This document shows positions 54,661 to 64,000 of a DNA stretch of 64,000 nt, piece by piece. The translations under genes and the position numbers were made by a program. Where the stretch lies: the NCBI GenBank assembly GCA_027924585.1, contig BSBM01001138.1, forward strand, positions 7,488,001 through 7,552,000, given 5' to 3'. The notes under the pieces were generated by a model. The model saw only the letters and a program-made list of their open reading frames with translations, did no database searches and was not told the origin of the DNA. Source of the DNA: Larix kaempferi. Taxonomy: Eukaryota > Streptophyta > Pinopsida > Pinales > Pinaceae. The first letter of the stretch is position 1. The number at the start of each line of letters is the position of its first letter.

Positions 54661-55254
54661 AGATGGCAATAATTTAAGAGGATTATTTGTTCCATTTGAC
54701 TTATTTAACACATTAGATGTGGTTCCTTTTATGAATTTCACTCCACAATCTTATTAATACTAGCAACTAATACGATAGTAATCAATCTAGATTTTTGTAA
54801 TCCACTATCACCATTTAAAAACATATTCTTATAATGGTTTAAAGAGATTCATTTTATTCCATAACATTTAAACCATGCATTTTGAAAGACATATATTGTG
54901 TCAAACTTCATTGTGAGTAAAGTTCTATTATTATTTTCTCTTTATTTGGCAATATGGGCATTTGATGCTAGAGAATTTAGTACAAAGTATTTATTTTTAA
55001 TTTTCATTCATAAGATTCACTTTCTTATTACCCTCAACCATTGACTAAAATAGAAGCTTAAAATTATAACAAATTACAATGCCCGTTTTTGCTTAAAATG
55101 CACTTTCAACAAATGTTTCTATAAATATTGTACTCGACTTCCTTTTACAAGATGATCTTCTAATTTTTCATTTTACTGGATTGTATGGATTCATAGTAAA
55201 AAACATAATATAGGAACAATCTACACTATCCATAGGTGGATACACCATTGGCAT
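54661..55254 (-). pseudogene. DUF7869 copy 2, upstream coding remnant
   Basis: Minus-strand frames contain short coding-like runs (VCPMPMVYPPMDSVDCSYIM, FFTMNPYNPVK, SSIKCPYCQIKRK) separated by stops. Position and strand fit the N-terminal half of the DUF7869-type gene. Confidence 0.4.
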
Positions 55255-55263
55255 AGGACATAC
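55255..55263. repeat. TSD of LINE 3, left (AGGACATAC)
   Basis: AGGACATAC, matched at 58447-58455 directly after the A tail. Confidence 0.8.
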
Positions 55264-55276
55264 ACTATCCAGGACC

Positions 55277-57961
55277 ATGGGGCTGGTATCTGGGGCGCTA
55301 AATTCTACTTATCTGGCACTAATTCCTAAATCATCACATCCTGAGAATTTTAATGATTTTCGGCCCATTGCCTTGTGCAACTTACTGTACAAGATTATAT
55401 CTAATATTATTGCTATGCGCATCAAGCCGATTCTCTCGAGGCACATTTCCATGGAACAATATGCTTTTTTGGAGGGTCGGCAGATTCATGATGCGGTTGG
55501 TGTGGCATAAAAGGTCTTTCATAGCATTAACCAAAAGAAAATTGATGCACTCATTCTACAACTGGACTTAGTTAAAGCATATGACCGGGTGGACTGGACT
55601 CTTCTGAGATTGATCCTCATACAAATTGGTTTTCCATGGAAGGTGATGAAATGGATTATGGCTTGTGTCACTTCTGTAAATTTTGATGTTCTTATTAATG
55701 GCCAGCCGACTGAATTTTTCAAGGCTTCTCGGGGCCTCAGACAAGGCTGTCCTCTCTCACCCCTATTGTTCCTCTTGGTTATTGAGGGTTTAAGCCTCAC
55801 CATTCACAAAGCTAAATGTGAGGGCTCTATTGTGGGTATCAAGGTATCTGCTGGTATATTTGTTACACACACACTCTTTGTGGATGACGTAATGCTCTTT
55901 GGTCTGGGCATTCTGGCCGAATGGTTATAATATAAGAAAATTCTAGACTTCTTTTGCTCTGTATCCGATATGCTCATTAGTCTGGTTAAATCATTTTTCT
56001 TGAAACATTCTATGGAGAAGAATGTGGAACATGCGATCCGACTGATACTACCATTGGAATTCAAGGAATTGTCAAATGGCATGAAGTACCTTGGTTATTT
56101 TGTCAAACCTTCAAACTATAGGCTGAATGATTGGTCTTGGCTTATTAGGCATTTTGAATCCCGTATTGGACATTGGAGCCTGCGGTATCTTCTATCCATG
56201 GGTGGTAGACTGACACTGGCCAAAGCGGTCCTTTAGAATCTGGGGGTTTACTGGTTTTCCCTTGGAAAAATACCAAAGTCCATTATGCGTATCATACGAA
56301 GGAAATTCTTTAGATTCTTATGGTCCAGTGGGGTGGAGACGAATAAATTCCACCTGATTAAATGGTCCACATTGGCACAACCCATTGCATTGGGGGGTTG
56401 GAATGTCAAAAATTTGGACCTTTTCATGATGTCCCTTCATGCAAAGAGCTTATGGCGGGCCTTATTTGTAAACTTTGTATGGGACAAGATCATTCGGGCA
56501 AAGTATCTTAAACATTCATCGGTTGCAAACTGGATTCGTAAGGGACAACCTTTAGGTGTTGGTGGATCAAATATATGGAAAGGACTCATAAGTTCATTCA
56601 CTATCATCGCTAAGTGGCTCTCATGGAAACCTGGAGATGGCCGGGATATCAAACTCAGTACTGATCCTGTACTGAGGGGATCCGTTGCACACCTACTGTC
56701 TCCTGAATTATTGGCACATCTTCGGGCCAGGGGGCTCTACAAATTTACTCATGCATCTTGTTTTAATGGTGGTGGGGGTAACGAGTGGATCACTACTGCT
56801 CAGCTAGGAATCAGTGGTGTTCTGGGGAATGAATGGACTGAGTACATTCGACATCTTTGTCAGGCTAATATTCATTTAACAGAGACACTGGACCGATTGG
56901 TGTGGTCATGGGATGTGGCACATGGTGTGGTCACTGCGAAGCTAGCATATACTTTGTTATTTGCTGATAAACGTCCTGAGAATTCATGGTGGCGCCACAC
57001 CATTTGGAAACTTGCACTACCTCTGAAAATCAAATGTTTCATTTGGCTGGCCTTGAGTAATAAAATCCTTACATGGGACAATCTGTGCCATCGTGGTTTC
57101 AATGGCCCTGGTTGGTGTTCTTTATGTTGCTCAAATATGGAATCAGTCGATCACCTTTTATCATCATGCTCGTTCATACAAGAACTATGGATCTTGGTTG
57201 CAACTAATTTTGGTATCCAGGTTACCTGGCCTTCATCCTCACTGAATGAATGTCTTGGATTACGGTTTTGGGACTCACATTCTTGGACGGAACTTCCATG
57301 TTTTATGATGTGGGAAATATGGAAGGCCCGTAATAGGCGAATCTTTGAGGGCATCACTTCTCACCTGGATTGGATCTCCTGCAGGACTATTGCTACTTTT
57401 AATGAATACAATTCCCTCTCTGATCCTCTTGGTGGTCGTCGTATTTTGAACTCTAATAGACCTGGAAGTAGGATGGCTTCTCTGGTGTTGGTATACCCTT
57501 GTGGGTTCTTTGATGGGGCTGCAGTTGGGGGCTTGGGTGTTAGTGGAGCTAGTGTGGTTTTACATCTTACCAACACTATTTTCTTTTGCATCCATCTAAA
57601 TTTGGGTAATGGCACAAATAACCGAAGTGAATTATGTGCACTATGGCTCCTCTTATACTTTGCTCGATTTAAACAAGTAACATCCCTCATTATTCTGGGT
57701 GACTCTTCATCCATCATTTCTTGGGCCAAGGGCATTTCCCCAATTAATGTGATGCTTCTTACACACTGGTTGGTTGATGTCAGACGGTATATCAGTGTCT
57801 TCGAGCATATTCATTTTACTCATATCTTTCGAGAGGTGAATATGGAGGCTGATCTACTTTCCAAGATGGCTTTGAATTCTATGGCAGGGATTGTCTTGTG
57901 GGAGGAATGGCATGGGGATCTTATTTACTCTCAGGGCTCGATTGATTTGCATTGGACCTGA
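55277..57961 (+). pseudogene. LINE ORF2 C-terminal part (RT, zf-RVT, RNase H)
   Basis: One frame for 895 codons with three in-frame stops (TAA 55508, TAA 55928, TAG 56234) and no frameshift. RT motifs are IPKSSHPENFNDFRPIALCN, LQLDLVKAYDRVDW, GLRQGCPLSPLLF and catalytic LFVDDVMLF. The zinc-finger-like segment has GPGWCSLCCSNMESVDHLL. RNase H has FFDGAA, SELCAL, LGDSSS and NMEADLLSK. From 56285 on, 558 codons are intact. This is a younger copy than the full-length LINE at 9.9-16 kb and related at subfamily level. Confidence 0.92.
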
Positions 57962-58446
57962 CACTTGTGGACTGGTATTATTGTTTTTGGTCTTTTTTAG
58001 TATTATCTGTGGTCTTATTATTTATATATGTGATATATCTTTATGCAGGATCATAGACTCTTCCACCAACTACTTGTTGGGTTTTTCATCTTCAGTATGT
58101 GGCCCTATTTACCTTGATTATGTATGTTATTTGTGATGGATCTTTGGTCTCTTGACCCATGGGGTCTCGGTACTTTTTTATATGTTGTTTGTTTATTTTG
58201 GACAGTCTCGCTATCATGTTTTTTATGCTCAGCTTTGATTTGGCATTGTATCAGCCATATATGGATGTGGCTTAGGATCTGACCGGATACTTTTTAGTCT
58301 ATGTGATTTTGGGTTGTTTTCTCGCCCGTGATATGTAACTCTCTTTAATCATGCTGGGATCAGTTCCCCTTGTTACTTGGATGTAATTTAAACTATTTAC
58401 TATTTCGTAGTATTAATAGTAAGTTATATTTTTTGATGGAAAAAAA
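57962..58446 (+). other. LINE 3 3' untranslated region and A tail
   Basis: T-rich 3' UTR ending in A8 (58440-58447). Confidence 0.8.
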
Positions 58447-58447
58447 A

Positions 58448-58840
58448 GGACATACTTAAAATACTTCCCAAATTTTGATAGTAGGTTCCTTGCATTTTTT
58501 TAATATCATATATAAAGGGGCATCACTAAGGTCAAACAAGTAGTTTGTAGGCTATTTTCAGAGAAAACCTTCTAATAAGAAACATTTCTCACCAAACTCC
58601 AAATTCATTACCATCTATTGGTGCAAAGTACACCATTGGCAGAGGACATACTTAGAATACTTCCCAAAATTTGATAGTAGGTTCCTTTGCATTTTTTTAA
58701 TATCACATATAAAGGGGCATCACTAAGGTCAAACAAGTAGTTTGTAGGCCATTTCCAGAGAAAAAATTCTAATAAGAAACATTTCTCACCAAACTCCAAA
58801 TTCATTACCATCTATTGGTACAAAGTACACCACATCTCTT
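58448..58840 (-). repeat. 196-bp tandem duplication with DUF7869-copy-2 coding
   Basis: GGACATACTTAAAATACTTC at 58448 and GGACATACTTAGAATACTTC at 58644 begin two copies of a ~196-bp unit. On the minus strand 58811-58608 reads NLEFGEKCFLLEFFLWKWPT, then NYLFDLSDAPLYVILKKC, which I take to be upstream coding of the DUF7869-type gene because it continues, across the LINE, into 55.2 kb. Confidence 0.65.
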
Positions 58841-59356
58841 CCTAAAAAATTTGAAATTATCCTCTCAAAAATATAATCTGGTTGTGAAAAACCCTAATGG
58901 ACTAGATTCATATTTTCTCCCATTAAATTAATGTTGTGATTTTGGTATTTTTATATCATTGAACCTTAAAATTGTTTAATGATTTCAACATTTAATATTG
59001 TACTTGTATTAAAATCCCCATTTTTTATTGTCTAAAATGCAAGGCTGCCAAGCTATAACTCTAACGAGAAAATTTCACAAGGAAACACTATTTTATTCAC
59101 TATCACACAATTCAATGAAAAATATATCAAAATATTCCCTTCATTAGAATCATTTTTGTCTATATTTGTTACAAGACTTATGGCAATGTAATCTCAATTA
59201 TCTAAACATATGTGTAGCAATCTAACTTTTCTAAGGAAAGAAAACCTGGATTCACATAAAATATTTGTTTCTCCACCATTAGAATTGACACTAGTTATGT
59301 CCTTTACCTTAGCATGTTGTAGAGAGAAAACAATGTGGATACAAATATGTAATGCA
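58841..59356. other. AT-rich spacer
   Basis: Nothing recognisable between the DUF7869 copy 2 locus and the CACTA terminus. Confidence 0.35.
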
Positions 59357-60479
59357 CACTACAAGTAAAAGGCCCTTTAGCGTAGGTTATAGCATATTCT
59401 CCTCCTAAAAGAGCCCAAATATTTGTTTCTAGTGGAGGTTAGTAGTGGACGAGAGCAACCAGAGGTTTAATAGAAGTTTTTATTTCGATGCGCTTTCAAC
59501 ATAATCGCATCGGTGCACTCTTAACCTAAGCACACCGATGCATTTTAATTTGTCACACTATGACCAGAAAAACATCTTTATCAAAAAAAAAATTCCAAAT
59601 AACAATAGTGGTGTGTTCCATCACATACACCCACATCGGTGCGTTTAGTAGAAACTACCGCACTGCATACTCTTTTATTTAAAAAATAAAATATTTAAGT
59701 AAAAAACTAACACGGTGCGTTCATTAACTATAAATGCCCCAGTGCGTTGTATCGAAACCTAATGCACATAATATTATTTTATGAAACATAATAATCTATT
59801 TTCTTAAAAAAATATCTCAACAGTTTAACAACGGTCCGTCATTAGTTAAACACACCAGTGCATTTACAAGACCATAATGCACCGCCATTCCATTTATCGA
59901 AAATTAAAAATATATATAATTTTATAATCGACAAAAAATTTAAAATTATTCTCGGTGCGCTAAATTCTATTTACGCGCCAGTGCGGGTTGATAAATAGAA
60001 CGCACTGGAATGCATTTTATTAAAAATATATATATATTGTTATTTTATTAAAAAAATTATTTAATATTAACATCGGATCATTCTGGTGCTCTTGACTGCG
60101 GATTGCACCGGTGCTTCCTAATGTCGAGCCACGGGGGCTTCACTAGAAGGAAATATAATATCACGTTCATTCATATTGTGGTATTAAATATTCATGAAAA
60201 CCTAAAAAATATATTGCTTATATATTAAGGGGCAAAGGGCTTTTTTATTTAATGTAACAATACAAAAATACTTTGGGGTCTTTTTTATATGGGCAGGCTA
60301 AGAAATATCCGCCAAATGGAGATGGCGGGATCATGGTCGGATGAGAAATCGGGTTGAGGCAAGGCTCGAGATTACCAGTACGCAGGGAAATCGCATCTTG
60401 AGGCATGCTTGAGGCTAGGGGTTTCGTGGTGAAGTGGGTTTCCAGTCGATCATAGTCGAGAGACAGTGGTCATTGACAG

Positions 60480-60670
60480 CCAATTGTTGCCAATAACACT
60501 CAGCCTGTTGTTACTAATAGCCTTTGGAGGCTCTAAGCCTCCAGGGCCTGTTATAGGCCTTGGGGGCTTGAATACCCAAGCACATGTGCCTATTACAGGC
60601 CTTGGGAGTTTTAGTCAGCCTCCTAGAGCTTGTTACAGGCCCTAGGGGCTTGGATACCTTGCCCAAAACA
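60480..60670. repeat. Imperfect repeats of CCTGTTAYAGGCCYTGGGGGCT
   Basis: Three related units at about 60546, 60590 and 60626 (TGTTATAGGCCTTGGGGGCT, CTATTACAGGCCTTGGGAGT, TTGTTACAGGCCCTAGGGGC). GC-rich relative to flanks. Sits inside the CACTA region. Confidence 0.55.
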
Positions 60671-60679
60671 GGCTTAGTC

Positions 60680-61690
60680 AGCGATTGGGGAACTGTAGCA
60701 TGCAATCTAAATGTTGTACTATGTGCATTGGCTCTAGTGACATACAAGAAGTGATCTCCTATCTCTTCATTAGACCATTAGATGTTGCAAATCATAATGA
60801 TATGTGGTTGAGTAATTGCATTGTGGGTGAAGTAATGTGCATCCACAATATACATCGAAAGAATCAAGGTGCATTGTAGAATGCATGTGGGGTCATAAGA
60901 GGGGTATCATATCAATATACTAGGTAGAAATATAAAGGGGTATAAAAAATGTTAATGAAAAAATTGATACATACAATCTCTAGTGAAAATAGGGTTTTTT
61001 CTAAATTGGAAAGGCATATTGGGAGGGGGTAAAAAAAAACGATTTTGGAAGGTATTTTCCAATATTTAGTGAAATTAGGGGTATTGTTTCATATGCCACG
61101 AACGAACGTGCTATGATAGTGGTTTATTGAGTGAATCCCCCGTGTGTTGAGTGCACCAGTACGGGGTTTAATAAAATAAAATTACCACGGCAGAAAACTC
61201 ATTTTTACCCCACTTCAGTGCATCTGAGCCCCTCTTCACCGTTGCTTCCCTTCACACACTTGGATGCCCTAGAATCTGTGGTCCACGTGGACTCATCCTT
61301 GTCCTCTATTGGAGGTTTGGTTAGTTTGAATTTTTCCAAACCATTTTGGAAAAATTCAAATTTACCATGCATCACCAATATGCCTCCCTGACGTGCCATT
61401 CAATGGGTAAAATGTTTTTTAGTTCACAAAAAAAAAAAAAATTGCATGGTGCATTCGAGACATTCGGCTCGCACCTCTTTATGGTGCACCTTGCAAAATT
61501 TTACAGTGTGAACCGTCAACAAGGCGAGACGAATGGCTCGAATGCACTGCTTCGCATGGAAAAAAAATTAAAACCTGCAAATGGTCACCAGTGTGTTACA
61601 CATTTAAGAGAACTGGAATTATAATTCCCTTAAGTGTAATATACACACTAGTGACCACACCATTTATAAAAAAATAATAAACATTTAACG
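60680..61690. other. CACTA interior, no supported gene
   Basis: Short open frames (61131-61391, 61346-61624) carry no recognisable domain. A13 at about 61430. Confidence 0.35.
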
Positions 61691-61971
61691 ATGCGCTTAT
61701 GCCACTCATGCACACCAGATATCGGTGCAATGACGTGGTGTAAGCGCATTGTTGATACACCTCATAAAACACTGAATTGTCATAGACACCTATGTGTTTA
61801 GTATAGTAAAGGGAATCAGACTTCCGATACTTTTTATTGTCTAGCGCACCGGTATTGTTACAATAAAAAGCATAATCATTTATGCGGTGTGCGTATGTCA
61901 CATCATCGCACCAGCAACAGTGCAATTATGTGACATAGGTGCACCAATGACATCTTTGATAAACTTGTAAA

Positions 61972-62505
61972 CACACAACTAACGGTGCTCCTATGTCACA
62001 TCAAGGCACCAGTGTACAGTGCGCTAACGTGGAATAGGTGCACCGTAAATATCTTTCAAATAATTTATTATTTTTTAAATTCGCTGCTTTTGAATAATGG
62101 TGCGCTAATAAGATTTAGGCGCACCATCCAATTCAATTTAAATTTTTTGATATATAACTAGTGGTGCAGCGTATATATTGTAGTGCACCGCTTATCAGTG
62201 CCTCTAGTATATAAGCAGACTGCTTATAAACCTATGAACACACAACTATCGGTGCTCATATGTCACATCAAGTCACTGGTTCACAATGCATTGACGTGGA
62301 ATAAGCACACCGTGAATATATTTCAAATAAATTATTGTTTTTTAAATTTGATGCATTTGAATAATAGTGCACTAATAATATATAGGCACAACATCGAAAT
62401 CAATTTTAATTTTTTTTATATATAACCAGTGGTGTGGCATAGATATTGTAGCGCACCGCTTGTCGATGCACTAAATATATATGCGCACCACTAGCAATGC
62501 GTTTC
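61972..62505. repeat. 267-bp direct repeat in the subterminal region
   Basis: CACACAACTAWCGGTGCTC begins at 61972 and 62239. The units share TATGTCACATCAA, ACGTGGAATA and GTGCACCGCTT. A partial third copy (TATGTCACATCATCGCACCA) begins near 61890. Confidence 0.8.
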
Positions 62506-62698
62506 TAATATTTATGGCACACCAATTTTCTATTTTTGGAAAAAAAATATTTTATTTTGGTAGATATAATATTGTTATAATTATTTTATATGTATTCTTA
62601 TGAGACTGATTTATATTATATTTGAACCGAATACGTGATCATCACGAGGCGCAGCAACAACATGAAGCACAAGTAGATCGGTAGAACTTCTGCAGAGA

Positions 62699-64000
62699 GT
62701 GGGAGGTTGGGGAGAGGAGAGATATTTATACCCTCATCCCATTATGCCTCAAACCAGACACCTCTTGAGAGTTGTCGGCCTCCTCAATTTATATGAGGAG
62801 AAAACATCACTCAAGGGGAACAGTACGTTGCTGACCCAATTGATCACGCGCTGGGATCATTTTAGGAAGGCCTTTCAAGTTGGTCCTGATGAGTGGTTCC
62901 ATCCCATTGAGGAAGACATTTACTTTATCATCAGGCTCTCTAGGAGAGGCAAGGACCTTACTCAGTTCCTTGAGGTTCCAGATGGAGTTGTAGCAGCGAC
63001 TCAGGTGGTATATGTTTAGAGATATGTTGATCACAACATCCTCGAGCCTTCTTAGTTTTAGGTCAGTGGTGGGAATCTTTCCATCACTTCTTTTGGTAGA
63101 GAGGATGTGAGGTGCCTCTCTTTGTTGGTGATGATTATCTCCCATTACACCACTGATGGGCAGTGCATTAGATGCCCTTTATTATATTATGTTGATTCTT
63201 TAGTTCAGGCACCTAGATGTATTAGGTGTTCTGCTATTTTTTTATAGTAGTTTTTTTATGCTCTTAGTCGATGTCGTGTGTGTATTGGAGGGAGGGGGAA
63301 CTTTCCCTTCAATTCAAAGTTGTTTTGTCTATTTTTTAGAGATTTCCAGTGACTAGGCCATCTTTTGACCAACACCCTCCTAGGTTGATGACAAATGTGA
63401 ATATGCGCATGTGGGGGCAGATGATTCCCAATAGGGGGAAACCAGAGCTTCCTATGAGGATCACTTCCAATGTGATTGGCATGTTAGGCAGCAAGCACCA
63501 TCCTCGATTAGATATGGTTGCATATCCATATGCGAGGTTGGATTGGAGAGGGTGTACCAACATCTTCTTCACCCAGGACGAGCCACCTGATCACAAAGGT
63601 AAATTTAACATTATGTTTAATTTAATCTATTTTCATTTGATTCTCATTATACTTAATGAAAATGAAATTTGTTTTAAATCGTTATATTACATTCATGTTT
63701 AATGAAATTTTCTAATTATTATTGTGTACTATATATTTTACAAATATTGGCACATTTGATGGTGATATGGGGCCTCCTCCGTAGGATGATGAGGATGATG
63801 ACAAACAATTTCAAGATCAGCCGGAGGTGCCTCATCTAACTAGAACTGGCCTCTGAGGGAGACCTGAGCAAAGGTTCAGATAAGATATTGCAGATAGGTT
63901 GGACAGATTATTAGTGGATCGAGGGGTTCAGCCTGTTCCTGTTAGGGATATTCATAGGAATGACCGATATGTTGAGATATGGAGGATGATTCCACTTTAT
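62699..64000 (+). pseudogene. Unidentified plant-mobile-domain-like coding region, incomplete
   Basis: The first part (62741-63019) reads MPQTRHLLRVVGLLNLYEEK, then LLTQLITRWDHFRKAF and EEDIYFIIRLSRRGKD, which resembles the N-terminal part of plant mobile domain/aminotransferase-like proteins often found beside plant transposons. After shifts and stops it continues as SITSFGREDVRCLSLLVMII, ARLDWRGCTNIFFTQDEPPD (63349-63600, then a donor-like CAAAG|GTAAAT) and LDRLLVDRGVQPVPVRDIHR near the window end. The pieces look like one long protein with several lesions. Function unknown; it may be cargo of the CACTA element. Confidence 0.45.

Larger units (their letters stand above)
55264..58446 (+). 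mobile_element. 5'-truncated LINE (L1-type)
   Basis: About 3.2 kb that starts inside the RT domain and ends TTTTTTGATGG followed by A8. It is flanked by a 9-bp TSD. The empty site is preserved in a tandemly duplicated neighbour (GCAGAGGACATACTTAG at 58640). 5' truncation is the usual outcome of incomplete reverse transcription. Confidence 0.9.
51900..58820 (-). mobile_element. DUF7869 element copy 2, with nested insertions
   Basis: Minus-strand locus. 5' coding remnants (58.8-58.45 kb) are separated by a LINE insertion (55.26-58.45 kb) from the rest of the gene (55.26-52.45 kb), which a ~296-bp TIR element (52807-53102) interrupts in turn. The ~42-bp-type repeats follow (52240-51960). Outer termini are not resolved. 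Homology to the 0.7-6.1 kb locus covers the C-terminal half of the gene and the repeats. Confidence 0.65.
59357..62560. mobile_element. CACTA-type transposon left end with subterminal repeats
   Basis: CACTACAAGTAAAAGGCCCT followed by TTAGCG at 59357 is the standard plant CACTA (En/Spm) terminus. Inverted and direct variants of GCACCGGTGCG follow at high density: 59500-60120 (CATCGGTGCG, ACCAGTGCAT, CACCGGTGCT) and 61700-62530 (GGTGCACC, GCGCACCGG, CACCAGTG). These are typical subterminal binding sites. The opposite CTTGTAGTG end is not in the window, so the element may run past 64000. No TNP1 or TNP2 transposase is visible. Confidence 0.7.

Overview
The window reads as nuclear DNA of a land plant with a large, repeat-rich genome. 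The evidence is plant-type LINEs (DUF4283 ORF1, endonuclease/RT/zf-RVT/RNase H ORF2), Copia elements with the TGGTATCAGAGC primer-binding site, a CACTA-type terminus, and exon fragments of plant Tudor-SN and NIPA-type Mg transporter genes. A gymnosperm or similar large genome is plausible, but the sequence alone cannot fix the species. I see no intact cellular gene, no rRNA or tRNA gene and no CRISPR array. Almost everything recognisable is a transposable element (TE) or a decayed gene fragment.

Layout. 0.7-2.26 kb: 5'-truncated, frameshifted DUF7869-type gene (copy 1, + strand); its 3' end and 3' flank recur at 5.15-5.46 kb, followed by a 42-bp-period array (5.53-5.86 kb). 6.2-8.3 kb: LINE remnant (ORF1 plus the start of ORF2). 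8.75-9.33 kb: duplicated AT-rich tandem repeats. 9.86-15.97 kb: full-length LINE on the minus strand with a 15-bp target-site duplication (TSD). 16-20 kb: AT-rich non-coding DNA ending in an array of CTCG..CGAG palindromes around a TATA box. 20.8-23.73 kb: a two-exon transposase-like gene (SDG...GHGKGEHDG motifs) with six in-frame stops and no frameshift. 27.2-31.0 kb, minus strand: Tudor-SN exons, a NIPA exon and unidentified exons. 35.5-43.8 kb: a G-patch/zinc-knuckle gag-like ORF split by a 7.3-kb Copia element with two 606-bp LTRs. 46.5-47.1 kb: a second palindrome array beside a TATA box, reverse orientation. 47.4-50.9 kb: a non-autonomous LTR element carrying only a gag-like ORF. 51.9-58.8 kb: DUF7869 copy 2 on the minus strand, interrupted by a ~296-bp TIR element with a 10-bp TSD and by a 5'-truncated LINE with a 9-bp TSD. 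59.36-64 kb: CACTA-type left terminus with GCACCGGTGC-type subterminal repeats, followed by an unidentified multi-part coding region running off the window.

Main interest. Two protein families here, DUF7869-type and the SDG-type gene, share a D-x-C...K...(35-36 residues)...GH...D/E...DG core, as if variants of one poorly described transposase-like fold. The two DUF7869 copies carry matching ~42-bp repeats downstream in opposite orientation, which makes them copies of one mobile element. The nested insertions can be ordered because empty-site paralogues lie in the same window.
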